Shown: piece by piece, positions 17,041 through 25,561 of the stretch | Layout: every line of letters begins with the position of its first letter | How positions within the stretch are numbered: position 1 is the first letter of the stretch | NCBI GenBank assembly: GCA_019359515.1 | Contig: JAHHHC010000021.1 | Location: forward strand, 1 to 64,000 | DNA: 64,000 nt | DNA from: Desmonostoc vinosum HA7617-LM4 | GTDB lineage: Bacteria; Cyanobacteriota; Cyanobacteriia; Cyanobacteriales; Nostocaceae | Reading direction: 5' to 3' | Made by a program: the position numbers and the translations under genes | The notes under the pieces: model-generated | Told to the model about the DNA's origin: nothing | What the model saw: only the letters and a program-made list of their open reading frames with translations | The model's database searches: none

Positions 17041-17062
17041 CCCTATTCCCCGTTCCTGAATA

Positions 17063-17836
17063 ATGAAATATTGGTGCGAAACTATAGCTGTAACTCAGCG
17101 CATTTTGATTGAACTTTTACGTCGTAGGCGCAGTCTGATTTTTTGGACGATTTTTCCCATATCAGTGTTAGTTCTCAGTGGATTTATTTTGGCAGAACGG
17201 GCAAAACTTCCAATATCTAATGCTTTTGAATATGCTGCACCTTCAACATTAGTAGGCGCGGCACTATTTTTTAGTTGTTTAGGTGGTAGTGTCGCCACCG
17301 TCGTTGCAGAAAGAGAACAGCAAACTCTGAAGCGTTTATTTATCTCACCTTTGAGTGGTATATCTTATTTTTTGGGAATTTTTCTGGCTCATACCTGCAT
17401 TGGCATAGGACAAACACTTTTGATTTATACTATCGCTGCATTTTGGGGTGCTACATTCAAGGGTTCGATTTTCTTGGGACTAGCAATTATTTTCATGAGT
17501 ATCCTCGCCTACGTTGGTTTAGGCTTTATTTTGGGTACACAGTTGGCGCGTCGTATCGAAGATGTGAACGCACTAGTAGCCGCTTTTGGAGTTCCTTTAT
17601 TAATTCTCGGTGGCGCATTTTTGCCCGCTTCCTTATTTCCTCAAACACTACTTAACATCGCCAAATTTAACCCAATTTATCACATGAATATAGCTCTAGT
17701 AGCAGTCTCAGCGAGAGCAGAAAATATTGATAAAATCGCATCAAACTATTGGTTTCTATTAGTATTTGCTTTAGTAATGGTATTCGGTGGATGGTTATCT
17801 TATCAACGCATGTTAAGAGTTGAAAAAAGACTGTAA
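17063..17836 (+). CDS. ABC-2 type transporter permease
   Basis: The 257-residue protein has six predicted transmembrane helices and the ABC-2 permease pattern (cytoplasmic N terminus, GSVATVVAEREQQTLKRLFISPLS amphipathic loop after helix two, glycine-rich helices four and five). Such permeases pair with an ATPase to export drugs, lipids or polysaccharides. No ATPase lies next to it, but a matching DrrA-type ATPase gene is found at 30095-30988 on the same strand, on the other side of the CRISPR island. Confidence 0.88.
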   Translation: MKYWCETIAVTQRILIELLRRRRSLIFWTIFPISVLVLSGFILAERAKLPISNAFEYAAPSTLVGAALFFSCLGGSVATVVAEREQQTLKRLFISPLSGISYFLGIFLAHTCIGIGQTLLIYTIAAFWGATFKGSIFLGLAIIFMSILAYVGLGFILGTQLARRIEDVNALVAAFGVPLLILGGAFLPASLFPQTLLNIAKFNPIYHMNIALVAVSARAENIDKIASNYWFLLVFALVMVFGGWLSYQRMLRVEKRL

Positions 17837-17860
17837 TTAGTCACTTATTCCTCATCTGTC

Positions 17861-18988
17861 TCACCCTTCTCCCCTAAGCGCCCGCCGTGCTAACTTTGCA
17901 TAAGTTTTCACCGTAGTATAAGGCATCTCTAAATCTTGGGCTATCATCTGTAAAGATTCGCCCATTTCTCGCCGTGCCAAAATTGTAGCCCAGGTAGAGG
18001 CAATTTTATCAGCGCGATCGCCTCCTGTACGTTTTCGTTGTGCAGTAAATAGCACTGTTAACTCATCTATGCGTTCTCCTAACATATTTGTCAGCAATTG
18101 AGTGGGTACGGTTGTTTCTTGTTCCACCCATTCCAAGCGAGTTTGTCCTAGTCCAAAAGTAGTTTTATGCCCTGTACCACAGTAGGGTGCAAGTTTTACC
18201 AAAGCATAAAACAATCGCGTAAACTCAGAATTCGCCAAAGCTGCCTTACTCAAACCACAAGCAATTGCCCCTGTGAACCCAGTCACCGAACCCCGCTTAC
18301 CCGCCGCTACTTTCACCGACTCCAAACGGTGTTGGTGAATGATAACTCCCTCATCTATCCAGTCGAGAAAAGCTTCTTGTGCAATTGTCATACCCGAAAA
18401 GTCATTCCAGCGACGCAGGTAACTGTGAAAAAGATTAACAGGAACAGGCAGGGGAAAATGATGACCTTTACGACGAAAACTAGTAGGCGAGACAAAACTC
18501 AGATTAACGTTAGAATATTTTTCTGTTGATGACTGTAATAATTGCCCGTAGGTAGTCGGTGGATGAGCAATACTTACCTGTTTTATGCTCATAGGGGCAT
18601 CTCTTAAATCTAAAATTGCTGGTAATTGGGCTAACCATTGACCGAGAAACTCTACTACTCTTTGAGAAAGAGCATTGATATGCCAGCGGTAAATTTGATT
18701 TGCTTCTAATTGCAACTGTCTGCCAGTGGGAAGGAGTTGACCTTCTAATGCTGAAATATTGAATGGCTTTTCTGACTCTCCATCATGAAGGTAGGTGGAA
18801 AGTTCAGGGTTGAATTGCCGTACTTGGTCAAGAAACCAAGCATGAAGCCCAATAGTGTACTGAGAGTATAGGGAAGTGGAGGTTATTGGCTGAAGGTCAA
18901 ATACCAATCCTACCAGTTCTGTGTCATCAGTCCACGTAGGGATAGATAGAAAAGATTCTGATTTGAGCTTTGCTTTTGCTCTTGCCAT
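17861..18988 (-). CDS. cas6: Cas6 pre-crRNA endoribonuclease with C-terminal helix-turn-helix extension
   Basis: The 375-residue RAMP protein has Cas6 marks: SFRRKGHHFPLPVPVNLFHS in the middle, and the glycine-rich loop near residue 285 (YCGTGHKTTFGLGQTRLEW). Cas6 cuts repeat hairpins to make crRNA with an eight-base 5' handle. It is about 100 residues longer than the other cas6 in this island. The extra C-terminal part (about residues 315-375) includes ESLQMIAQDLEMPYTTVKTY, a helix-turn-helix pattern. The start is 37 bases before the distal repeat of the CRISPR array, on the strand from which the array appears to be read, so array and gene may be cotranscribed. Confidence 0.88.
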   Translation of the reverse strand: MARAKAKLKSESFLSIPTWTDDTELVGLVFDLQPITSTSLYSQYTIGLHAWFLDQVRQFNPELSTYLHDGESEKPFNISALEGQLLPTGRQLQLEANQIYRWHINALSQRVVEFLGQWLAQLPAILDLRDAPMSIKQVSIAHPPTTYGQLLQSSTEKYSNVNLSFVSPTSFRRKGHHFPLPVPVNLFHSYLRRWNDFSGMTIAQEAFLDWIDEGVIIHQHRLESVKVAAGKRGSVTGFTGAIACGLSKAALANSEFTRLFYALVKLAPYCGTGHKTTFGLGQTRLEWVEQETTVPTQLLTNMLGERIDELTVLFTAQRKRTGGDRADKIASTWATILARREMGESLQMIAQDLEMPYTTVKTYAKLARRALRGEG

Positions 18989-19025
18989 TACTGGATGTTA
19001 TGCAAATCATAAAGTATTATATTGT

Positions 19026-19567
19026 ATTTCCATCCCCTTGCGGGGAGTAAGGTTGCTGAAAGTCGCAGCAGTACTATTGGAGTACGATATCTCTGGCAAG
19101 TTTCAATCCCCTTGCGGGGAGTAAGGTTGCTGAAAGAGCTTTCGCCCAAACAACTGCACGAAGTGATGCAGGTTTCAATCCCCTTGCGGGGAGTAAGGTT
19201 GCTGAAAGTTGAAGTAGTCGAACCTGAAGTTACAGTGCGATGTTTCAATCCCCTTGCGGGGAGTAAGGTTGCTGAAAGCCCCAGATCCCAATTCACTCAA
19301 ATATCTGTACTTATGTTTCAATCCCCTTGCGGGGAGTAAGGTTGCTGAAAGTCAGAGTCAAGATTTTCTCCCGGCAGGCAAATTCATGTTTCAATCCCCT
19401 TGCGGGGAGTAAGGTTGCTGAAAGGTCTTCGTGTATGTCTAATGTGCCTGTATTTTGATTGTTTCAATCCCCTTGCGGGGAGTAAGGTTGCTGAAAGTTG
19501 AAGTAGTCGAACCTGAAGTTACAGTGCGATGTTTCAATCCCCTTGCGGGGAGTAAGGTTGCTGAAAG
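19026..19567 (-). CRISPR. CRISPR array, 8 repeats, 7 spacers
   Basis: Repeats are 37 bases at 19026-19062, 19100-19136, 19172-19208, 19242-19278, 19315-19351, 19388-19424, 19461-19497 and 19531-19567. Spacers are 33-37 bases. On the minus strand each repeat has the stem CCCC-GCAA-GGGG and ends in ATTGAAAC, the usual eight-base crRNA handle, so the array should be read from right to left. The leftmost repeat differs at two positions within the handle, as expected for the leader-distal end. The spacers at 19209-19241 and 19498-19530 are identical. Open frames across the array are artefacts. Confidence 0.97.
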
Positions 19568-19771
19568 TCCGCCCTCTAAAAATCAATCCAGCAGCAGACT
19601 TCAGACATGATTTTGGCAGGACTCAATTTTTAGAGCAAAAATCGAGCTTGAAACACTGCCAATTGAAACAACTTGAAACTGAAACTATTGATTTGTCTAG
19701 GTTCTGGAGTTTGGCGGGGCCCCTGGGGTTTTTGTCCCCGCTTCGACCTGCCAAAAATTGGTGATTGGTAG
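19568..19771 (-). promoter_or_regulatory. CRISPR leader
   Basis: About 200 bases between the promoter and the first repeat on the minus strand form the transcribed leader. It holds a GC-rich inverted segment (around 19712-19742) and an A/T-rich part next to the array. It has no gene. Confidence 0.6.
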
Positions 19772-19800
19772 ATTATAAAGCGATCGCCTACACCTGTCGA
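19772..19800 (-). promoter_or_regulatory. Promoter for the CRISPR array
   Basis: On the minus strand TCGACA (19800-19795) and TATAAT (19777-19772) are separated by exactly 17 bases, a near-consensus sigma-70-type promoter pointing into the leader and array. A HIP1 site (GCGATCGC) lies between the two boxes. Confidence 0.65.
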
Positions 19801-19821
19801 GAAATTTCCATTAGTTCTTAA

Positions 19822-20436
19822 TTATGCTGCTAATATCTGTTCAACCGTAAGCGTCAGTTCTGGGAAAGTTCGCGATACGATTCTATCTGTACTTCGGTAG
19901 GAAGTAAATTGATAAACTCCATGCTCATCCAGAAGATAAACAAAAACTGTTGGTACTTTTGGATTTCCCAAATAATTGCGGCTTCCGATAGCTAGATAAT
20001 CTACAATCCAATATTCGGATATACCCAAGCGTTGGTATTCATCGAGTTTATCGATATAATCATCTTCCCAATTTGTAGATACTACCTCTACAGCTAATTG
20101 CAGTGGTTCTAAAAAGGCTGTGTAAGCAAAAGGGTTTGAGTCCCATCGTGCTTTATCTACAACACTGACATCTGGAAAGCGACCTTGTTCTTTACCTTCT
20201 GGGGTGAAAGTTCTAATCATAATTCTACCTGACACCCTGTAGTTAAGATGAAGACGCTCAACCTCTCTATCAAATTTTCTAGTAATCAAATCTGCTGTAT
20301 TGTCATGCTGGCGTGTTGGTAGTATCCGCACAATATCGCCATTAACTAGTTCATAACGACCCTCTTCGGGAAAGTCGTACTCCAGAAATTCTTTAAAGGT
20401 GAGTTGTTGCTGAGGTTGTTTTGCAGCTAAGGTCAT
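19822..20436 (-). CDS. Uma2 family (DUF820) putative endonuclease
   Basis: The 204-residue protein has the Uma2 pattern: TFKEFLEYDFPEEGRYELVNGDIV at the N terminus, GRFPDVSVV and LAVEVVS for the PD-(D/E)XK-like core, and KLDEYQRLGISEYWIVDYL. These proteins resemble restriction-type nucleases and are very numerous in cyanobacteria; their role is unknown. It sits between the array promoter and the CARF-only gene on the same strand as the cas genes, but its presence in the island may be incidental. Confidence 0.85.
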   Translation of the reverse strand: MTLAAKQPQQQLTFKEFLEYDFPEEGRYELVNGDIVRILPTRQHDNTADLITRKFDREVERLHLNYRVSGRIMIRTFTPEGKEQGRFPDVSVVDKARWDSNPFAYTAFLEPLQLAVEVVSTNWEDDYIDKLDEYQRLGISEYWIVDYLAIGSRNYLGNPKVPTVFVYLLDEHGVYQFTSYRSTDRIVSRTFPELTLTVEQILAA

Positions 20437-20540
20437 GGTCTGTTTTGAAAAACTGCAAATGGTTATAGTTTAAGGATACTGCGGGAGTTTGGAAAAGGTA
20501 AGGGGTGCGATCGCATGTATGCACGTCAGAAAATACCTGA

Positions 20541-21056
20541 CTATTTTCCATGAATACATCTGAAACTGGTATCAACTCTTTGTGTTATTTCTCCTCGTTC
20601 TACTCGCACCAGATTTTCTCTAGTAGCTGCGATGGTGAGATATAGGGGAATTCCGCAATCAACCGCCGCCAAAACCAACGCCGCAGACAAAGTTTTTGTA
20701 CCACCTGTATAGTCAGCAAAAATTTCATTGTCAGAATTTTCTTGTAGCTGACAAATATACTTGTATGGAAGGTGATAACATTCAGCTAAATCGTCAGGAT
20801 TTTGGATGAGAATTAAATCGCGATCGCTTTGAAAATTTTCACCTAATTCGACTTGTGTAGGAATATTCGGTAATTTTTCGATAACTTCTGTACCGCGTCG
20901 CACTTCACAAGGGGTTCCCTCGCCAATTACTTGTGACTTGCTGCCTTTTTCACCATCTGAGGCAATAAAAATCACGCGATCGGGTTTGAGGCTGCGAATT
21001 GATGTAACAATAGGTTGGAAGGAACCACCAACTGTGGCTAAGAGAATTTTAGGCAT
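20541..21056 (-). CDS. CARF-domain-only protein (ring nuclease or truncated CRISPR effector)
   Basis: The 171-residue protein is almost entirely one CARF (CRISPR-associated Rossmann fold) domain: KILLATVGGSFQPIVTSI at the N terminus, DRVIFIASDG, and DYTGGTKTLSAALVLAAVD as the ligand-binding loop. It resembles the N-terminal domain of the TIGR02710/Csm6-like family but stops at a TAG right after the domain. I find no effector domain in any frame downstream. CARF-only proteins can be ring nucleases that destroy cyclic oligoadenylate, or regulators; alternatively it is a truncated effector. It is 115 bases downstream of the csx1-like gene on the same strand. Confidence 0.75.
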   Translation of the reverse strand: MPKILLATVGGSFQPIVTSIRSLKPDRVIFIASDGEKGSKSQVIGEGTPCEVRRGTEVIEKLPNIPTQVELGENFQSDRDLILIQNPDDLAECYHLPYKYICQLQENSDNEIFADYTGGTKTLSAALVLAAVDCGIPLYLTIAATRENLVRVERGEITQRVDTSFRCIHGK

Positions 21057-21171
21057 AAGCTAAATTTTTATTTTAAGCAATAGCGATGAAAACACTATAA
21101 ATTATATGAAAGTATAGTAGTCATAGTTTCAAAAATATGTGATTGCGTTTTTTGTTTTTTTTAATATAAAT

Positions 21172-22437
21172 TCAATCAATATTTTCAATATGTGGTAATA
21201 GTGCCTGCCCAATTTCTTGTAATTGAGGATATATAGATTGGGCTTTTTGTCTAAGTTTGGCTGCTGTTTGAGGTTGACGCTTCATACCCACATGAGCAAT
21301 ATCATTACGTAACTCAGTCATGTGTCCCCATATCTTTGCTAGAACATCTGCCTTTGATAGAGCTTCAAACTGTTCATCACAATCACTAGGAGTAATAGGA
21401 CGTGGTTCTGGTTTACGTTTCTCAACTGCATTATTTAAAGAATTTTCTACAGACTTCCGTCCTTTTTCGTGGTCAAACATAAATTCACTAAAACCAAAAT
21501 TTAATACTAATATAGAAACTAACCATTCCCGAGCTAAAGTTACTGCTTGTACAACTTTATCTCGCTGAATATACCATTCAATCATTTGTAACTGTAACCA
21601 AAGATTTTCAACTAAATTAGATTTATCAGTGGAATCTTTTAAAGCAAATTGTCCATATTCTCCAATCATTTTATCTGCCAGAAGTGCAAACGGTTTTGCT
21701 CGTAGAGAAAAACTTTGTGCAGCTTGCTTTAAGGTTTCCTCTAACTGAGTAGCTGATTGCATAGTCTCAATTGGTCTAGTAATATTTAAAGCTAATGAAA
21801 TACTCTCAATAGTTTCAGCAGCTTTTTTAAGGTGATTTCTTAATGGTCTGCTGCTGGGGTTATCGCGTAGTTCATTACCGGATGGAATAGCATTTTTGAT
21901 TAAATTTGCTAATGCCTGTCCATCCCCTATTTCAACAAAGCGTTCGGTTGCTGTTAACCAATCAAGCATTCCTACAAATTCTGATAAATTAATTACTGGT
22001 GCTGGTATACTATCTCTTGCATTACCTAATTCCCATGCTCCATAATAAATAGCCTCAATTTTAACTTCCTTAGCTGCTTTCAGGTAAGCTGCAAATAAAA
22101 ATACGAGAAATGGTAAAGAACGTAGTCCATGAGTAATATCAAAAATTACTGAATCATTGTCATTAACTTGTTCTGCAATAATTTTGAAAGTTTGCCACAT
22201 TTCTTCAGTTGTTTCGCCAGTTGGTATATCAATCGGCTTTATACGTGGATCTCCCAATTTATCCAGTACAGGAAAAGTTTTTTCTTTTGCCTCAGTTGTG
22301 ACACAGACTAACATAGTATCGTAGTCGCAAAACTGGCGTATTGCTTCAGCAAAAACTTCGCCTTTATAAGTTTTATTCTCAAAACTATACATAGTTTCAC
22401 GTGCATTTATACCAAGAAAAGTAATTACTTTTTTCAT
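21172..22437 (-). CDS. CARF-HEPN ribonuclease (Csx1-like, TIGR02221 type)
   Basis: The 421-residue protein has an N-terminal CARF domain (KKVITFLGINARETMYSFEN and FDITHGLRSLPFLVFLFAA) and a C-terminal HEPN domain with the catalytic R-x4-H motif (R377 and H382 in RNDIAH). Members are switched on by cyclic oligoadenylate made by Cas10 and then cut RNA without sequence specificity, causing dormancy or death of infected cells. It follows cas6 by two bases as the last gene of the csm operon. The family name is from memory of the conserved motifs; its preferred activator ring size is not visible. Confidence 0.87.
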   Translation of the reverse strand: MKKVITFLGINARETMYSFENKTYKGEVFAEAIRQFCDYDTMLVCVTTEAKEKTFPVLDKLGDPRIKPIDIPTGETTEEMWQTFKIIAEQVNDNDSVIFDITHGLRSLPFLVFLFAAYLKAAKEVKIEAIYYGAWELGNARDSIPAPVINLSEFVGMLDWLTATERFVEIGDGQALANLIKNAIPSGNELRDNPSSRPLRNHLKKAAETIESISLALNITRPIETMQSATQLEETLKQAAQSFSLRAKPFALLADKMIGEYGQFALKDSTDKSNLVENLWLQLQMIEWYIQRDKVVQAVTLAREWLVSILVLNFGFSEFMFDHEKGRKSVENSLNNAVEKRKPEPRPITPSDCDEQFEALSKADVLAKIWGHMTELRNDIAHVGMKRQPQTAAKLRQKAQSIYPQLQEIGQALLPHIENID

Positions 22438-22439
22438 AG

Positions 22440-23216
22440 TTAGTTTTTTTGATTTACTTCTAATATTGCTGTCTGTCCCATACCCAAACGGGTTTTCATT
22501 CCTGTACCCGCAAATCGTGCATATTGAACTAATAAATTAGCAACATTTGCCAATAAAGGGTCAACCCGGTTGAAAATCTGTAATGTTACATCGCCAATAA
22601 AGCCATTTACATAACCTTTGTTTAATGACAAACTTCGCGTTTGAATTTTGTGATTTTTGAGAATAGTAGCATTGCTAAGGTAAGCAATTAATTCATCACC
22701 TCCTAAATAAACAGGTGCAAAATGATTCCAGCGTTCTAACCAACTGCGAAACATTAAGTTTGGTACGGGTAGGGGTAAACTCACGCCACCTTGAGCAAAA
22801 GAGGTAGGAGTGAGAAACTGCAAGTCAAATCGCCTGATTGCTTCTGGTTCATTTGCTACTAGTTCGGTGTATAGTTCTTCATAGCTTGTGGTTTCATCTT
22901 CACGGTTAACAATATTAAACTTGGCACCTAAAAATTCCAGTGAATCTGAAAGATTAAGATGAGAAATAGCTTTTGCTGAAACTTGTTGTAATCCACATAT
23001 AGATAATTTATAAAACTCCTCTGGATGAAAAGTTACAAAGTCTTTAGATGTGGATTTTAAACCCATGATTCCTGAGCAAGAAATAGAGGGTATTGCCTCG
23101 CTTCCCATTTCTATATATAGCTGTTGATGAAGTTGTTTTACTAGTTCCAACCCATAAGAACGAGGTAAAACTGTTGATTCGGATACGCCTAATGTCCAAG
23201 TAGAATGAATCAGCAT
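22440..23216 (-). CDS. cas6: Cas6 pre-crRNA endoribonuclease (operon copy)
   Basis: The 258-residue protein is a normal-length Cas6: LPRSYGLELVKQLHQQL at the N terminus, LTPTSFAQGGVSLPLPVPNL in the middle and the glycine-rich loop RFAGTGMKTRLGMGQT at the C terminus. It processes pre-crRNA for the Csm complex. It lies two bases after csm5 and two bases before the csx1-like gene. The window therefore has two cas6 genes; which one processes the array here is not visible. Confidence 0.9.
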   Translation of the reverse strand: MLIHSTWTLGVSESTVLPRSYGLELVKQLHQQLYIEMGSEAIPSISCSGIMGLKSTSKDFVTFHPEEFYKLSICGLQQVSAKAISHLNLSDSLEFLGAKFNIVNREDETTSYEELYTELVANEPEAIRRFDLQFLTPTSFAQGGVSLPLPVPNLMFRSWLERWNHFAPVYLGGDELIAYLSNATILKNHKIQTRSLSLNKGYVNGFIGDVTLQIFNRVDPLLANVANLLVQYARFAGTGMKTRLGMGQTAILEVNQKN

Positions 23217-23218
23217 GA

Positions 23219-24502
23219 TTATAAAGTCTTGAATTTAACCCATCCTGGTACAAATTTGATTTCGCCATTCGGATTCATTACAGTTCGTCTAGATTTTGGG
23301 GCTTCAAAACCTGGCGCTTTTATACCACAAGTATCGCGGATTTCTGCTCTGAGAGTGTCGTCAAAACATAAACCAACTGTGGTTCCTGTCATGCCACTAC
23401 CCCAACCTAATCTGAGGCTATAAGGAGATTTTTCTGGCTCGTAAAACTCACGGATATAATTAAAATCTAAGTTTCTATTAGATGCTCTAGGGTTATTTTC
23501 AATCGCTTGCCAGTAGTCATGTTCATAGTCCCATTGTTCTTGGGTAAACTCTTGACATATTTGCAAGAGTTCATCAAGGTTATTAAAAGGTAATTTCATT
23601 CCCTGTTTGTGCTTAAACCAGGAAAGCATTTCTGTATCTAAGGTGAGAGTAAACTGTGTGTGAACATTCCGCACCATTTCAGCATAAATAGGTGCTTTAT
23701 ACTTAGCCAAATAATCAGGAAATCTGCTAGAAATTATTACCTCAGCGATAACAGGTATATTAATAGGTATTTCTTGACCTTTCTTAGTTTTAATTTTATC
23801 CTCTAAAAGAGGTTCACAGTCTGTTACTTTGAGCGCTCTTAAAAAGTCTGTATTTGGCCCTTTGCCGGAAAAGCTTCTATCTTGATATATGAGACGAAAT
23901 TCTGAAAACAAATTCTCCATAAACAGGTCATCATCGAGAAATTTTTGCTGATACTGGTTAAGTTGTCCTAACCTTTGTCTCAAGGTTTTCTCAATTTCGC
24001 TAACCCGCTTTGATGAGGGGACTTGATATTTTTCTGCATGTTTAAGTAAATGATATGCGATCGCAGTTCTAATTGCACCTTTAATTGAAGAGCCAGGAAT
24101 GAATAATTGTCCCATACCAGTACGAATCATGGGACGTAAATCTGTAATTCTTTCGCTTGTCAATTTTTGGCTAATTGCGTCTTTAGGAAAAACTGCTTCT
24201 CCATTTGCGTTGATAGTATTCCACCAATCAGAACCAAATGCTTGTTTTAAAAGTCTGCTAATGTCCTGACGTTCTTCAATTGCCTGAATATAGTCATCTA
24301 AAAATCGTCCTCCCTTGTGGATTAAAGCTTTTGCTAGCGCCTCTTGATTGGCGAGATAGACTTTTTTATCTGTCTGCACATATTCAAAAGGATTCAATCT
24401 GGAGACAGACGAACCAATATGTAAAATAGGACTAGTTAACTGTATCTTTTTTGATTGATATAAGTCAGGTTTTTTGAGAGCAAATTCAGGAGAAGCCACC
24501 AT
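23219..24502 (-). CDS. csm5: Type III-A RAMP protein Csm5
   Basis: The 427-residue protein has the Csm5 layout: the N-terminal PILHIGSSVSRLNPFEYV, a central FIPGSSIKGAIRTAIAYHLL RAMP helix, and C-terminal LRLGWGSGMTGTTVGLCF. Csm5 caps the crRNA 3' end side of the complex and takes part in crRNA maturation. It starts one base after the csm4 stop and is followed two bases later by cas6. Confidence 0.92.
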   Translation of the reverse strand: MVASPEFALKKPDLYQSKKIQLTSPILHIGSSVSRLNPFEYVQTDKKVYLANQEALAKALIHKGGRFLDDYIQAIEERQDISRLLKQAFGSDWWNTINANGEAVFPKDAISQKLTSERITDLRPMIRTGMGQLFIPGSSIKGAIRTAIAYHLLKHAEKYQVPSSKRVSEIEKTLRQRLGQLNQYQQKFLDDDLFMENLFSEFRLIYQDRSFSGKGPNTDFLRALKVTDCEPLLEDKIKTKKGQEIPINIPVIAEVIISSRFPDYLAKYKAPIYAEMVRNVHTQFTLTLDTEMLSWFKHKQGMKLPFNNLDELLQICQEFTQEQWDYEHDYWQAIENNPRASNRNLDFNYIREFYEPEKSPYSLRLGWGSGMTGTTVGLCFDDTLRAEIRDTCGIKAPGFEAPKSRRTVMNPNGEIKFVPGWVKFKTL

Positions 24503-24503
24503 G

Positions 24504-25559
24504 TTATTTATCCTGTGCTTGAATTGGCAGACTTAGGCTAATACCACTACGATAAATATTATGTTTATTAAAGTTATGAGGTGTAACATTTATTAGCTTT
24601 CCTTGTGGTGATGTGAGAAAAACAGAACCTTCGCTAAACATTCGCACCATTTGACGACGCAGTTGACTTTCTGCTATCCATCCACCCCGTTCTTGAATTT
24701 CGTAACAGGCGTTATTTAAAAATTCATCTGGTATGGATGACTCCCAAAATAAACTCATGAGGGTGTGGTGAGTTCCATCTGAATTTACTACCTGTTGCCA
24801 AGTTTCAGGTAATTCTAACCACTCAAGTTGAAATCTTCCTGCACCACTAGAACGTTCTCCTCCGATTCCTTCTTCTCCTAAAAAATGCAAGGCAGCTTCT
24901 AATTTATCTACTAATTTCTCGCCTTCTTGTGATAGCTGTAAGAGAAAGTATAAGCCAGATGGATTTTTATCCCACTCGAATTGCACAAAGCCAGTATGAT
25001 ATAGGTTTGTAGCTCTGGTAACGCGATCTACAGCAATTTTGGGAACTTTGTCAATTTTAAAGGATTTTTTGTATTCAAATGTTCCTAATTTATTTAGCTC
25101 TCCTTGGGATTTACCATTGGTTGTATAAGCAATTAATTCATCAGTATCAGCATCTTTTTCAAATCCTTGACCTTGATACCATCTTTGCCATACTTCTAAA
25201 GGCAAATAATTGAGTTTTTTATAAGTTTTGAAAAACTTTAGATCATCATCAGGGTAATTATGAGGAAATTTTAGTGGACGGGGAAGATAATAAATTGTGC
25301 GATCGCTTGCTTGTCGATATATAAATGTTGAACTTATTCTGAATGGAGGGATTAAGTTTGATTGTTCTGGTGTGGGGAACTTTTGTAATAATTCCTCCAC
25401 TGCATGTTTACTAAATAACCTCGCATAAGCACTAATCCAGGCACTAAATAAGCTATCTGAACGAATGCGATCGCTTGTTTCTTCAATACCGATTCCTACT
25501 TCCCCAAAGTGAGCAGGACTACGCCCAAAATTGAGTTTAACTAATTTCCAAACACTCAT
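24504..25559 (-). CDS. csm4: Type III-A RAMP protein Csm4
   Basis: The protein (351 residues from the ATG at 25559; a TTG two codons upstream would overlap csm3) begins SVWKLVKLNFGRSPAHFG, the first RAMP strand with the usual HFG motif, and has the glycine-rich FLGEEGIGGERSSGAGRF segment. Csm4 binds the crRNA 5' handle and contacts Cas10. It lies directly between csm3 and csm5. Confidence 0.92.
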   Translation of the reverse strand: MSVWKLVKLNFGRSPAHFGEVGIGIEETSDRIRSDSLFSAWISAYARLFSKHAVEELLQKFPTPEQSNLIPPFRISSTFIYRQASDRTIYYLPRPLKFPHNYPDDDLKFFKTYKKLNYLPLEVWQRWYQGQGFEKDADTDELIAYTTNGKSQGELNKLGTFEYKKSFKIDKVPKIAVDRVTRATNLYHTGFVQFEWDKNPSGLYFLLQLSQEGEKLVDKLEAALHFLGEEGIGGERSSGAGRFQLEWLELPETWQQVVNSDGTHHTLMSLFWESSIPDEFLNNACYEIQERGGWIAESQLRRQMVRMFSEGSVFLTSPQGKLINVTPHNFNKHNIYRSGISLSLPIQAQDK

Positions 25560-25561
25560 GA

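Noticed and set aside
18988-19339. Open reading frames on both strands across the CRISPR array
   Set aside because: They translate the repeat unit again and again; the DNA is an array of 37-base repeats and unique spacers.
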